Shown here: positions 35,443-48,037 of the stretch, piece by piece
Numbering within the stretch: position 1 is the stretch's first letter
How the letters are laid out: the number at the start of each line of letters is the position of its first letter
Translations under genes and position numbers: made by a program
The notes under the pieces: model-generated
Databases searched by the model: none
What the model was told of the DNA's origin: nothing
What the model saw: the letters and a program-made list of their open reading frames with translations, nothing else
NCBI GenBank assembly: GCA_002286715.1
Contig: NSJX01000016.1
Location: 458,787-522,786, forward strand
DNA: 64,000 nucleotides
DNA from: Dentipellis sp. KUC8613
Taxonomy: Eukaryota; Basidiomycota; Agaricomycetes; Russulales; Hericiaceae
Direction: 5' to 3'

Positions 35443-38400
35443 TTACTTCATCGTCGCCGCAATCGCCTCCAGCTCTCTCGCAATCAACGAGTTCGGACAC
35501 GACTGCTTCAGTTGCCTACATACCCATCAGCATCCTCTTTCATGGCAAGACATCAAAAAGAAGAAACTCACTCAAGCTTGGCCTTATCCCCCCTCTCCTT
35601 GCACTCCTTGCCCGCCATCCGCCACTCCCCACATTCGACATACAGGTCCACGCGTTTGTGCGCATCACACCGCGCGACGTAGCTCGAGGCTTCCTTCTGG
35701 TGGCCCTTCTCGACTAGGTGGCGCACGAAGGCCTCGAAACCAATGGGGCTGCGCCCGCGCTTCGACTGTGAGAATGCCTCGAGCCCTTCGAAGTCGCGTG
35801 TCGAGGTGAGCGCGTGCAGTTTGAGGTACCAGAACCTACGGCCCGAAAATGTGAGCTAGGAGAGGAAAGGGGGAAGGAAGACACGCACCGTTTATCGGGG
35901 ACCTTGAAATCAGACTTGAGTTTGTCCGCCTTCTTGGCCATGCCGTTCACGAGGCACTTCGTGATCGTGTCGTTGACGCTCAAACCGAAGAATGGGATCT
36001 TATTGTCCGTCTCTTTCTCGAGCTGTTGTTGGAACGCGAGCAGGCGCCCGTAGTCGTCCATCATCTGGGGGAAATGCGGGTTGTCAGCGCGAAGCTGCAT
36101 ATGTAGGAAGTATATAGGAAGACATACCTTCGCCTCGAACGACCGGTCTTTATCTTCAGAAAAGAATTTCTGTGCTGCCTTTACTGAAGTGATCTTTGCA
36201 GTTGGATCCTACACACCGTGACACTCAATGAGACATGGAAGATGTACGGCTCCACAAGACGACTTACCTGCATCCGGCTCGCCTCCTCAAGCGACAGTAC
36301 AGCACTCTCGACGCGCCGGTCATCAGAGTAGTAGAAGTCCCGCAGCATCTCCCGGTTCTGCTCACGCGCATACACCTGCAGCAGCTTGCTAGCGGGAGCC
36401 AACGATTCACCTCCATCCTCGATGAGACGGAAAAATTCGCCGAGCGGGAGGCGGTTGTATAGGTGCAGAAGGACGTGGTAAACTGTGCTTTGGATAAGCA
36501 AGAGGCCATCAGAGCTTTGGGAGAATCATTCCCTACCAAGATCGGTGTCTCCGCTATCGACCGCTTTCCGCAGAGCGAGCCGATCTTCTTTCATAGAAAG
36601 CAGCAATGGAACCTGGTCTGAAGCTCTCGCCTCGTGGTCCAATAGCTGCAGCCGCGCATATCAGCAACGTTCACGGCACATTGGAACTCGCGACGAAACT
36701 TACCATCGTCGCCAGCCCAGCCCTCCCGACCTCCCACGCGCGCTTCGCAATATCTGCATAGCTCACCCCAGGCCCGCCGAGCTTCTCAAACTTCTCTACA
36801 ATACTCCGACATACCTCCTCATCGTTACTCAGTTCCGCATCTTTCCCAGTGCCTGTCGTCGAAGGCTTCGATTTGAGAATTTTCGCGGACGCCCAGTGTT
36901 TGAGGACGGGGTCTGGCGGGAGGGAGAGGAAGGCGGAAACACGGAGGGCGAGGAGGTGGAGATTGCGGGAAGTGAGGCGGGAGATGAGGTGTGATGGGGA
37001 AAGGTGCATATATCTGTTCAAACGTAAGACGTGTTGTGAAAAGGTCTAGGAGAATCCATACTGGGAATATGTAATTGGGATACCGATTTCGTAGAATCGG
37101 ACTGCATTGAGGACCTTCAATGTTTGGCCCATGTTGATAAAGTCGGTAGGGTCGTGGAGGTCCAGGAAACCCTTCCCGAACTTCGCAGCCTGCCGTATTG
37201 TGAGGTTAAGAACCAAGACGAGGTGTGCGCATACATACGTTAAGAAGCTTGCGCTGCCATGTGGGTTCCCATTCATGACCGGCAGCATCGATGATTTCGT
37301 CTACTGCACGAGCCAGGTCTGGACGAATGCTACGGATATTCTCGTCGGCTTTTGGGGAACGTTGGTTGAAGTTTTCCCATGCATCGAAGAGGATTGCAGA
37401 AGGCGACGTAGAGCCGGGTCGGAATACTGATACGGACGAGGGCGGGACTTTCTGAACGAAATCGCATACATCAGGACCAATGATGCGCACACCGTCGATC
37501 TCCGTGATAGCGAAAATCGACCCCGTATAGAAATACCTATTGCAGTGTCAGACAATGGCTTCCACCATTTCATGCACGCGCTTACTGTAATGTGTCGCCA
37601 AAGGGGCCCACCAGCAAGGCAAACGAATCCCATGTTACTAGGATGGCATCGTTGCCACACCATTCGACCTGCTTCACATCGCCCTCTGCCCCAGGTGCAG
37701 TAGTCGTGTCGAATTCTGCAAGGTTTCTTTGGAAGTCCGTCGACACGACCCAAAGCGTGCCCGAAAAGGTCAGTAGTGCCAGAGATTTCCCATTAGGTGA
37801 CGGTGTGACGTGTGTGAACGGCCCGCGAGACAGGCGCTGGTCGACAGATTCCAGGTTGTCGACGCTGAGGATAGTGGAGTCGATGGAGAGCAGCACTTCG
37901 ACATGCCGGGAGATGGTGAAATCCGGTGGTATGACAGCCCATGAATGTGGGGGCTCGGTCAACCCTATCTTCGTTCGTCAGCTTGCCTTCTGCAATGAAT
38001 GGAAAAGGAGGCACCTGGATCGGCAAGCGTCAGAGGCTTCCCGCCTTGCCATCCCTTGACCTCAAGCAGATGCAATGACCCAGTCATGGCGACCAGTCCA
38101 CCCTCATGTATGCGCGCTTCAATGATGCCAACTTCCGCAGCCTCAGAGCCAAGTGAGAATTGTTCATAGTCTCCCTGTAGATCGTAGATTCGGTAGACAC
38201 CCTCCTCGTTCAGGACTACAAGTCGCTCATCGCCTGTCCAGCCGAACCGGATGATCTTGCCTTGGTCCCACTGTCAAGTCGCGTCAGTACGTCTTCTGCG
38301 AGCATAGTAGCGTAATATCCACACTGAACATCAACAGTCCTTCTCCTGCTGGTGAGAATATCTGGACCTGCGCCTTCGCAAACACAGGCGTCGCGCGCCC

Positions 38401-38631
38401 GAGCGCAATCAACTTGGTATTATCCCGCATGAGCGCTATTGTCCCACAGTCAGAACAAACATATCGTGAGACGGTAACTAACACACCTATAGGTCCTCCA
38501 TACCGACAGCCGGCGACAAAGCAGTCCGAGAGATTGGGCAACTTGCCATGAATTGTGTAGACCTGCTGCCGCCGGTAGAAGACATTACTGTCTTGCATGG
38601 CCTCCCATGAGGCAGTCGGATGGTCCGTCAT
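35443..38631 (-). CDS. VPS16: Vacuolar sorting protein VPS16 (HOPS/CORVET subunit)
   Basis: 848 residues from 13 exons, all in phase. It is a core subunit of the HOPS and CORVET tethers at endosome and vacuole and binds Vps33. The N-terminal beta-propeller region starts ASWEAMQ and FYRRQQVY. The C-terminal alpha-solenoid has [61 protein letters not shown] and [11 protein letters not shown]. Length matches animal and fungal VPS16 (~830-850). The start ATG directly follows an intron-like AG, but the opening residues fit the family. Confidence 0.92.
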
Positions 38632-39114
38632 CCTGCACCATAGAGCAACAGTCTAAGTAGCCCGTCAACGTGTATGAAAGCAACACGCACCTGGGCTATG
38701 AAACTGTTCACGACTTGAAGCTGCTGAGCGCGTCCGACACGCCGCGCATACACCTCAAGCGCCCGTATCGGCAAACGCCGAATGGCAGCTTGGACAGATA
38801 GGCGCTCGTCGATTTCCTTTCCCGTTGACACTCCTCGTCATACCTTTCTGCTCCTCCTTCGAATGATGACCACAAGGACTTATAAAGAGCGCATCCACAT
38901 GGATCCCCTTGCTCTCCACAGCGAGAAGCTTACTCACTGCTGACTTTGCGAGATCAGCCACCTTGTAAGCCGCACCATGACGTCGGCGTTTGCTTCTGCA
39001 GTTTATGTGCAGGTCTTATAAGTGGCCTCAGACGTTGTGCGCGTCCAATAACACTACCTCGCTGAGTTCCCTCCTATCTTTTTTCTCTCACATATACTAG
39101 AGCCATATACTGCC
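38632..39114. other. Divergent promoter, VPS16 and SDR
   Basis: Head-to-head spacer. A minus-strand open stretch (about 38690-38990) encodes a protein-like sequence (EIDERLSVQAAIRRLPIRAL) but lacks an in-frame ATG and a splice chain. Pyrimidine-rich bases and TATAC elements precede the SDR start. Confidence 0.4.
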
Positions 39115-40181
39115 ATGAGCAACAACGCGCAATTAACCGCCAAGAGTCTTTTCAATGTCGAGGACTGGGTCTGCGTCGTCTCCGGCGGCGGCACCGGCAT
39201 CGGCCTTATGATCACGCAGGCATACGCAAACAACGGCGCGCGGGTCTACATTCTCGGCCGCAGAGAAGACGTGTTGAAGAAGACTGCGGAAACGTACGGA
39301 GCGAAGCTGGCGAACCCGCGCGGCAAGATTATCCCCGTCGTGTGCGATATCACGGACAAAGCGTCGCTGGGACAAGCCGTGCAGACGGTCCGGCAGAGCG
39401 AGGATCACGTCGACGTGTTGGTGAATAATTCGGGAGTTACGAGGGGCGAGAGCGATTTCTCGAAGGGGGACCAGGACGCCACTGCACTCGCCCGAGAACT
39501 CTGGAATGAGAAGCAGAGCGATTGGGAGGACGTGTACCGGACGAACGTTATTGGGTATCGTATTTTCAATTTTTCAACATTCAGGGACATTGGCTTACCT
39601 CCAATTTCTCTCCAGACATTTCTTCACCGCCGTTGCGTTCCTCCCGCTTCTCGCGCAGACGGCCAACTTCCAGGCGGGCCACACCGGCTGCGTTATCAAT
39701 GTCACCTCTGTTGCCGGTATCTCAGGCGATTCCCTTGGCCACATCTCCTATAACGTCTCCAAGGGCGCCGCAATTCAGCTCAGCAACACACTGGCACAGG
39801 AATTTCGGCGCCAGGCTGTTCAAGTGCGCGTGAACAACATCGCGCCAGGTTACTTCCCGACCGAGATGCTCAGTGAGTGCCCTCCTACAGGTGTGTTTCA
39901 AGTCGTGGTGCTGATGCAGATGGGGTGGATTGCAGCGCAGGAGTCGGACGAGCGTAATAAGTCTCGGATTGCGGATCCGGACTTCGGTCGCAAGTTTGGG
40001 ATTCCAGCGGGGCGCGCCGGGTGTGACAAGGATATGGCACAAGCGGCGCTGCTGCTTGCATGCAATGAATATGCTTACGGAGAGGTAGCTGCCTTCCGTA
40101 CATCCTATCCGCGTACACCACTGACGTCTCACGTCGCAGACTCTCATCATCGATGGAGGTTTCTTGTTGGAGCACCCTTAG
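39115..40181 (+). CDS. Short-chain dehydrogenase/reductase
   Basis: 295 residues from exons 39115-39554, 39616-39872, 39936-40084 and 40140-40181. The Rossmann signature is VSGGGTGIG (TGxxxGxG type), followed by LVNNSGV, the catalytic Ser in INVTSVAG and the YNVSK pair (YxxxK). The C-terminus is TLIIDGGFLL, as in classical SDRs. NADP(H) preference is suggested by GRRE after beta-2. Overall it resembles RhlG-like fungal reductases; the substrate is unknown. Confidence 0.92.
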
Positions 40182-40847
40182 AACGCCGCAGGCATGTCTC
40201 CTCTAGATCTGGATTTCCATATGTTAGAGTTTGCAGCAGGATAAGACTGTATTTCTAGCCTTTCGTGTATACGTAGATGGACTACGCTGTATCCTACTAT
40301 CATACACGCCGCGCGATTGCAGAGAACAACAGTCCAGTCCATGATAAAATGAAACATACATCGCACGCCAATTTCCATCCATGTGGGAGTAGAACGAATC
40401 TCGTACACGCATGCTGCGGCAGAAAAACACACCAAGGTCTTGAAAAGCACAATTCAGAAGCAGTCGCAAACACCGACCCGGGAACGGGTCGGCAGGAATA
40501 GTAATCGCATATGAACGAAGACGAGAGGTACAATAGGGTATGAGAAGACATAAGTGCACGGGCAGGCGCGTCCGAGTGCGGCTCGGACGCGTGGCCCCAA
40601 ATGAGTGTCAACCAAGGGAGCGGGATGTAAATGGAGTGTGGATGTGGATGTGGCAGAATGAGATCGGTCGTGGTCCAAATAAGTAAACATATATGTAACA
40701 GCGCTCCGCCCGAGAAGCAGGGGAGTAAGCTAACTGGAACATCAGAATCAGCCACGGGAAGATGGGAGGGGGAAGGAAAGAGACGCACATAGGAAGCATA
40801 AGTTAGCCAGTGGGTCCAGATAGCAAGGGATAGCGTCAGCCGAGTCG
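40182..40847. other. Convergent 3' spacer
   Basis: Tail-to-tail region between the SDR and arrestin-like genes. Frames up to 183 codons occur but lack domain or splice support. Confidence 0.4.
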
Positions 40848-42713
40848 TCAATATATCCTAATGGGCACGCGTGCCCGCATGTCGTCCTGTCCGAAAAGCA
40901 CAGAAACCTCGAGGTAATACTGCACATCCGACACCGATTCAGCCCCCTCACCCGCATTCTAAATGACAGGTGAAACACACCTTGATACTGAGGCCTGCCC
41001 AATTCACATTTGGCAACATGCCCTTGTTGAGCTGCATCTTGCCTTTATACAGACCGTCGGGGAGCGACTTCTGTGAATGCAGCGATGGGTGCCCGCTCTG
41101 GTCCGTATGTTGCCTCGGGCGCTTCGGGAACCCAATTGACACGTCCGTATGTAATATACGTGAGTCCGTGATGACGGTCGGCAGCTCAGGCAGCGGCTTG
41201 TCCTTGGCCGGGGGTGGAGGCGGCATGGTGGAGTGCGGAGGCTCGTCGCCGTGCGGCCGGGGGGTACGGAGCAGGATCGGCGGCGCACTGCGCACAACAC
41301 GCGTGAACAGCTTGTTGCGCCGCGGGATGTACAGGCTCGACGTCGCCTGTGAATCCGACTCCTCGCTCACGGAGCCTGGGGGCGTGCCCGGCGTGGACGA
41401 GGACGAGGAAGACGCGGATATACGCGACGATGAGGACAGCGAGATAGAACTTGGCGCGGCTGCCTGCGAGGGGTTGATGGTGACCTGCCGGAAGAGCGAG
41501 ACGGTGATTGTCGCGTCGCTCGCAATTTCGCGTGCGAGCGAGGGCGACTTGGGCGTCGTGGAGAACACGACGAAGTACGCGATCGCGCCTGAGCGCGGGA
41601 AATGTGATGGGCTCGGCAGCGTGACCTGTGTTTGATTCTCAGACAGGCGCAACGCGGGCGATACGGGGCGGGGCGGGGTGGTACTTACGGCACACTGGAT
41701 GGGGATCGGTCGGTCCGACCGGAGGGGGATCTCAAGCCACGATTCAGGCTCATTGGAGAGCCCGTCGAGCGAGAGGAAGTCGCTGTCCGGTTGGAACAAT
41801 ATCGGGATTTCGAGGCTGCTCGAGAATTGACGCGTGAGCAATGGTTCTGCAGGACAGCGGAGTGACGCTTACATGTCGCGGCTCTCCGACTCGTCCTGAG
41901 GTTCCCATATCGCGATGATTTTGTACGACACCTCTGCGCGCTCTGCATATGCGCGCCCGCGCACACCACCCTCGCTGACACTAGAAGACGAGAATGTCGG
42001 TGGCATCTCCTCCCCGGGTCGCTCCCCACGCGGGATGTCAAAGGTAAAGGAATGCGCGCGTTTTTGAGCCGACCCCATGGTCGGCAGGCTGCCCTTGCGC
42101 GGGATGGCAGATTTCCCGGAGCGGGAGTCGTGACGGCGCACGGTGGCAGAGATAGCGCCGCGCAGAGTCGCGGACAGCGGACTCGCAGTCTCACTGGCGG
42201 ATGCGAAGTTGATGGACGAAGAGTAGAAGACGTGACGGTACTGTGGGGCGGGCGTGCCCTGGTGGACTTGGACGTTGGGAGATATGTACATGAAAGCCCC
42301 TTCAAACTGGCTGCACGCGTCAGGGTGATTCAATTCACATAACATCGGAGGACGCACATATACGAGAAACCGCCCTGCTGTTGAAGTCACTTGTGGGGTG
42401 AGGGCAATTGTGCCCCCTACGCGGTCGTTATCGCCGTAAACAGGTAGTGCGCGGAAGTTGGCGTCTTGACCCTCCCATCGTGTCATCTTGACGGAGGGAC
42501 TCCGTATGCTGACTTGCATCTTCTGGGAACTGTTGCGAGCCTCGTGTCACGGCGTGCCACGGCCAACGTGAGTTCCAATGCTCACCGAAAGACAGATTCA
42601 TGGGGGTAATCGAGCTTCTCGACAGCTGCAACAGGCGTGAAGCTAGACGGCGCGTGACTGAGGTCATTACCGCTGCCGGGCTCGATGCGCAGACGGGGTT
42701 TACGATGAAGCAT
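40848..42713 (-). CDS. Arrestin-like protein
   Basis: 526 residues from exons 42586-42713, 42358-42529, 41873-42306, 41689-41818, 40981-41625 and 40848-40919, in phase. The N-lobe has GGTIALTPQ, FEGAFMY and FTFDIPRGERPGEEMPPTF. The C-lobe has WLEIPLRSDRPIPIQCAVTL and ITVSLFRQVTI, and the closing strand LSIKYYLEVSVLF with RARVPIRIY. This is the fungal alpha-arrestin-like plan, used to link membrane transporters to Rsp5-type ubiquitin ligases. A Ser/Pro-rich insert near 330-440 includes PPPPPAKDKPLPELP. No clear PPxY motif was seen, so the ligase link is inference. Confidence 0.82.
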
Positions 42714-45405
42714 TGGCGAAACGAGCGACGCCCTCAAGAGTGGACCACTGGCGATACGAAAGAAAGAAAAGCTGCCAGGATTAACGGGAAAGGCGAAAAG
42801 AAGGGCAGAAAGGGCGCACGGGGCGGTCACGTAGAGCAGCGTTCCCATATATACAGGATGCTTCGATTAGCCGAGCTAGGGATCCCGTAGAAAAGATTGT
42901 GTTGCCGGAGGATGCGAAGTCTTGATTTCGGAAGCGACTCTAAACGCTCGTTGCGCGCTCCACTGATGTCGGCTAACCCAGCCCACCTCCACATCCGCTC
43001 CCTTGGTTCTCGTCGCGACACCGCACAATCGTAACATAAATGCCACCGTTGCTCTCTGCTAGTCTCTCTCTTCTTGCACACTCCCCGAGCTCCCCATACA
43101 CGGCACTAGTACTGGCCACTGGCCAGAAATGCAGGTTCACAGTCACGGATTACACGTTGGCCTTTGGCTTCTAGCGCAGCGGTTCTGCTGATTCACCAGT
43201 CCCCGCTTCCCGTTCTTTGCCGCATCAGCGCGGTGATGCATATCCCCTTACAGGGAATAGCCATGCCACATCGACGGAGTTTGCGAAGCCTTCTCCGCGG
43301 CTCAACATTGCGAGCAGACTCACTGCACGCGTCGCAATGTGTCGTGCAAACCCGGCAGGCGAATGCGAACTACGCAAGTAAGCAGTGCCAGTGCGGGAGC
43401 AAAGTGGCGACACGGAAGTAAACACGCTGCGAGTCACGGCGCGCGTATTCTCGCTGCAGCTTGAGCTGGTTGCTTGCGCAGCTCGTCGTCGCGTTCGACG
43501 ACGTCGACGTCACAGACTGCAACTGTCGACCGACCGACCTGCTCGACACGGGGCCAAGGATTTCGCATCTCCCCGAAAGCGGCCTGGGCTCCTGCTGATC
43601 CGCTAACGCCCAGGCCTCAGGCGTGCACAACGATTGGCACGGCACCTTGCGCGCACGCCTGTCGTGCTGCTCAGAATGGAAGGTGCGAGCCCAGTCAGGC
43701 CCACGCGATCGCGACTCGCGAGCGCAATGACAGATGCGGTCTGCAGATTGATATATTCCAACGATTCGATATGGCCACTCGACGGCACCTCGGCCTTCGG
43801 CGATCCATGCGCACGACTGCGCGGAAAAACGAGGGCTTCGAGAAACGAGAAACGAGATTTCGGGGCTTCTGTCGAAAGGTTGACGGCTGGCGATCTTTAA
43901 TCCAAAGGTTCCTGGATGGTTGCCACGAGGTTATCTGGCCCATCTGAATCACTGTCAGCGTTGGCCAGAACCCGCCACCGGCCCTTGGTCATACGCATCG
44001 GTCATCCGCTGCAACGACCACGGCGACCAACCATGCTCATTGAATGCCATTATAGTTGCAATTCAAAGCTCATTGAGTATCATGGCGCCCCGCCCAATAA
44101 CGTACGTGCGCCCACGAGAGGGCCACGTGAGCACGTACTAGGGAGCGCCGCCCTGTCGAGATCAATGCACAGGCATCGCAGCCAGGAACGGGGGCTCGGT
44201 GGGGAGCACAGACAACCCCGCATCGCGTACCTAGTGCAAGTGCCTCACCAGATGGAGAAGAGGTTCGTCTTGGAAGTCGGGCGATAGCGGGTTCATTTCC
44301 AGGTGTCGTGCTGGCAATGGCACGATTGGCAAGCCTGTTGCGGTGCGTGCATAAGTAGGTCTGAACCCTACACGAGGTGGGGAAGAGAACCTGCGCGTCG
44401 CGGTCCGCAAGTTGGCTTTCCGCGTTTGTGACTCGTCCAGGAGGGCTCAAAGGCAGGGACATATAAGGAACAAAGATGCGTCCTGATTTGATCCATCGTT
44501 TGCACTCCAGAAGACATGGAAGCCAGGTACGGGACGCCACGGTGATGCTCGAAGTCGAAGCTGAAGGTGCAGGAAGAAGAGGTGGACGATGGGACTCACT
44601 GATTTCTACGATTGTGCAGTTGGAACGCCGAAAATACGACGGTTACATGGTTCGGTGCACAGAAGGGCGCCAGATAGCGTTCGGGGGTGGTAGTCACATT
44701 GGCGTTGAATGGTTCGATGTTCGCGGTCACAGTATCGAGAATCGAATCAGCATGTTCGTATGCCGTTTCCCAGGCGATTAATGTTCCGCAGGCTGCAACT
44801 GGTCATAAGGTTCCGCAGCGATGGTAGCAACACGAAAACTTGCTCGGAAACCTGAAGCCCGACAGCGGAAGAAGGACTGTATAACGTATACGACACCGAG
44901 AATAACGCCGTCGATGTACGTACGAGGGCAGTCATGTACAAGGACAACATACAGCACCGATAGATATTGGATTGTTGACTCTATACGCAATGCTGTACGC
45001 CCTGTGGGCAGACGCAGTATGTCTCCCAAAGGCCTGTCAAAAAAACACGGTCGGCGAAAAGAAGGCGTGAAGTTGCCCCGGAAGTGATGTTGACGCTTCT
45101 CCCATGGGGGTGACAAGGCGACAGAGCTAGACATGAAGAACTTCCACTGCGATGGATCTACTTGCGAGCTAGTCTCCTCCACAGACCTTAACAGATAGTC
45201 GTTCTGTGAAGTTGCGTGCCAGTAGACGTCGTGCAGGCGTCGAGAAGCATTTGGTGCAGAGCAAAGGCATGCCAGCCCAACTTCGTGACGCGATCGCCTA
45301 TGCAGATGGACCGCGATCTTATCTTATCTCAGGCATCCCTTCCATGAACCGTTCACACCGACACTGTCCTCTTCTCCTCACACTCCACAAAGTAAGCCAT
45401 CCACC
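42714..45405. other. 2.7 kb gene-poor region
   Basis: The longest spacer in the window. Frames up to 157 codons (43474-43947) occur on both strands with no domain, no splice chain and mixed composition. It divides the arrestin-like gene from the RmlD-like gene and must hold both promoters. Confidence 0.4.
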
Positions 45406-46763
45406 ATGAAAGTCCTAGTCACAGGTCAACTTCCTTCCCAAATATCTCTCTTGCATCTCTGACCCACCCGCTCGGATCCACAGGTGCCTCTGGTGTGCTC
45501 GGCAGCGCGATCTACGCCGCTTTCAAGCAGGCTCCAGAAAGACACACTGTGCTCGGGCTTGCGCACAGCCGTGCCACAGGCGACCTTAAAGCACTCGATC
45601 TGCTGAAAGCGGACGAAGTGGACGCGCTTGTGAGGGAATTCAGACCGGATTGTGAGTCATTATTCTGCTCAAGACTAGGATCGGTCTGGAGACTATGGGC
45701 AGGGATCGTGCATTGCGCCGCGGAGCGCAAGCCTGATGTTGCTGAAAAGGTGTGTATGCCGTTCATGTTGAATGAGGCGATGGTGTTGTCATGGAGGTGC
45801 ATTCGACTCACTGACATCTGTCTTAGGATCCAGAAGGGACTCAGAAGGTAGAAATGCCGCACCAATGACCACATACCCGCGGTTCGCGTGTTGTCGACAC
45901 TCAAGCTCACATCCTACCCAACAGCTCAACGTATCTGTCCCAGAGCACCTCGCGAAACTCGCCAAAGAGCTCGGATCGACGTTGATCTACATTTCAACCG
46001 GTATGTCTTCTATCCCCTTCCTTCCTTGCCGGCCGTAAACGATCTGGCACCAGACTACGTCTTCGACGGCACCTCCCCGCCTTACGTGCCGTCCGCGCGT
46101 ACCAACCCGCTCAACATCTACGGCCGCACGAAGCGCGACGGCGAACTCGCCGTGCTCGGCGTTGAGGGCGCGCGCGGTGTCGTCCTGCGCGTGCCCGTCC
46201 TGTACGGGCCAGCACCACACAACGCAGACTCGGCGGTGAACATCCTGCTCGACGTCGTGCAAGACCAGTCCGGGAAGCAGTACAAGATGGACCACTACCA
46301 GACGCGGTATCCGACAAACGTGCTCGATATCGCCGCGTTCCTCGTGCGCCTTGCCCGTGCGTTGTTTAGCTCCTCGCCATGGCGATAGCTGACGCGGAGG
46401 CCGGTGTGGGTTTCGCATCGCGCCAAGGCCTGCCGCGGACGCGCCATCTCCCGCCGATTCTGCACTACACGGCGCCGGAGCCGTTTACGAAGTACGAGAT
46501 GTGCCTCATTTTCGCGCGTATTCTCGGCGTGCCGCACGCGCACATCGTGCCCGACGCTAACCCGCCTGCGCCCGGTGAGTCTGCTTCGCACCATCACCCG
46601 CGCCGCGATCCTGACGAATTGTGGGCTATGTGCAGGAGCGACTCCGAGGCCGCATGATACGCAATTGTATGTGCGCGAGACGGAAGATCTTGGGGTCGAA
46701 GGGGGATTGGGAACGACTGGCTTCGAGGAGTGGTGGGAGGAGCATCTGGGCAAGAAGCCGTAA
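45406..46763 (+). CDS. RmlD/MAT2B-like NAD(P)-dependent reductase
   Basis: 302 residues from eight exons (45406-45424, 45484-45651, 45703-45749, 45827-45847, 45925-46000, 46054-46356, 46428-46574, 46636-46763). It begins MKVLVTGASGVLGSAIY, the dinucleotide-binding loop. HCAAERKPDVAEKDPE, STDYVFDG, and the catalytic YGRTKRDGE (YxxxK) follow. Later blocks are LRVPVLYG and DIAAFLVRL. The family covers dTDP-4-dehydrorhamnose reductase and the beta regulatory subunit of methionine adenosyltransferase; in fungi the latter reading is usual, but the choice is inference. Confidence 0.87.
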
Positions 46764-46996
46764 ATTGTGTGAACCGTAAGAAGTTTTATATCATTGTACA
46801 GTTAGGCGGATGATATCAATCAGCGGTGAGAACGTCCGTGATGCGCTCTAGCATCACGGCAGCAAGTCTGGGCGTCGTGCTCAATCCGAAGGGGCAAATG
46901 AAAGCATTTACATGTTGAGCTGATTTATTTTTGTTTGAAAATTATAGTATATACGAGAAGCCTGAACATCGTATCGCGAAGGTTTCGCCAAATCGC

Positions 46997-47552
46997 CTAT
47001 TCGAGATTACGGCCGGAAAACATATTTTGTATGGGACCCGAGGTCGTAAGGTCGGTCTGCAAAGCCGTAAAGGAGGTAAGAAACTGCTTTCAATCAAACC
47101 AAGGGGACATACGCTCCAGACGTTATTAGTTCCTTGCTGCTCCAGGTCATGGACCTGCTTCTGTTCGTTGTTCAGTTTGCGCATGGGTTCGGAGTTCGAG
47201 GGCGCGCTCTCCCATAGGTTGGTGCCTTTGGCTGGAGCGAGGGGCTCAGACTGGCGACAGACGGCTCAAGATCGACAGCAGGTTCGTACGATGAAGCAAA
47301 GCGGAGCTCACAGTAAGGGGTTTGCTCGTCGTCTTTTCGTTCTCGGGGCCGTCGAAATACTCTGCATTCACCAAGTTTAATTCACCACCAATTCGCGACT
47401 TCGACGGCGTCGAACGTACGGGCGCGCTGCACGCGGTCGGGCACACCGCCGGCGTTTCCGCCGCGGATGGAGGATGCGCCCATTGGCTCAGCGTCCTCGA
47501 TGGGGGGCGACTGGGTCCCGGAGATGCCTATGGTGGTCTTGACTGGGTTCAT
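46997..47552 (-). CDS. Small orphan protein, 126 residues
   Basis: Built from exons 47420-47552, 47312-47361, 47113-47250 and 46997-47056, with exact phase closure and good splice sites. The chain is polar and probably disordered: it opens MNPVKTTIGISGTQSPP, has FDGPENEKTTSKPL in the middle, an NNEQKQVHDLEQQGTN segment that could be a short helix, and ends MFSGRNLE. No membrane helix or signal peptide is visible. A CCAAT-TATA arrangement sits just upstream. I recognise no family, so function is unknown. Confidence 0.62.
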
Positions 47553-48037
47553 GGTGGTTGGAAGTGGGGGATTGGTGCGTCTGCGATCGCGGGTGTATAT
47601 ATAAATTGGCGAGGGGAGCCTCGACGTCATCGTCATCACTGTACTGTTTGTGACTTCGCCCATGGCTCTTTGCTGGAGCACTCTCTGATCCAGCTCCATT
47701 TCCTTGTTCTCGAACCTTGTCATGATCAGCTTTCTCATAGTAGTTTGCCGTCAGTGGCGGAGGGCGCCCGCCGGTGTTATTCATTGAACCCAATAGTTCC
47801 GCATTTTGCTCCGCAGCTGTCTGCTATCAGTGTACAATAAATCGGTTTCGATGACTTTAACAGTCTTAATTCACGACAGAGGAGGTAGCATTATTGTATG
47901 GAGCAGCTCAAGTTGAACGCTTGAACGACGGTTCTCACGAGCTCGACGAGCCATGACGCGCGGTCAGCGCCGCCGCGTCAGACCGACGTACAGGCGCTTC
48001 ACGCGGACGCGACGTCGACCGAGCCGACTTACTGACC
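47553..48037. other. Divergent promoter, orphan and Rmd8-like gene
   Basis: A 485 bp head-to-head spacer with the TATA/CCAAT elements of the orphan at its left end. Overlapping short frames here are not supported. Confidence 0.4.
47596..47611 (-). promoter_or_regulatory. CCAAT plus TATA element of the orphan gene
   Basis: On the minus strand this reads GCCAATTTATATATA, a CCAAT core directly abutting a TATA box. It lies about 45-60 bp before the orphan start codon, which implies a very short 5' UTR. Confidence 0.5.

Noticed and set aside
46930..47380. 149-codon forward frame
   Set aside because: Antisense to the spliced orphan gene and lacking any domain or good leader.
47382..47738. 118-codon minus-strand frame read through to a WW terminus
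   Set aside because: Its last codons are intron sequence; the spliced four-exon model gives a longer coherent protein starting at the internal ATG.
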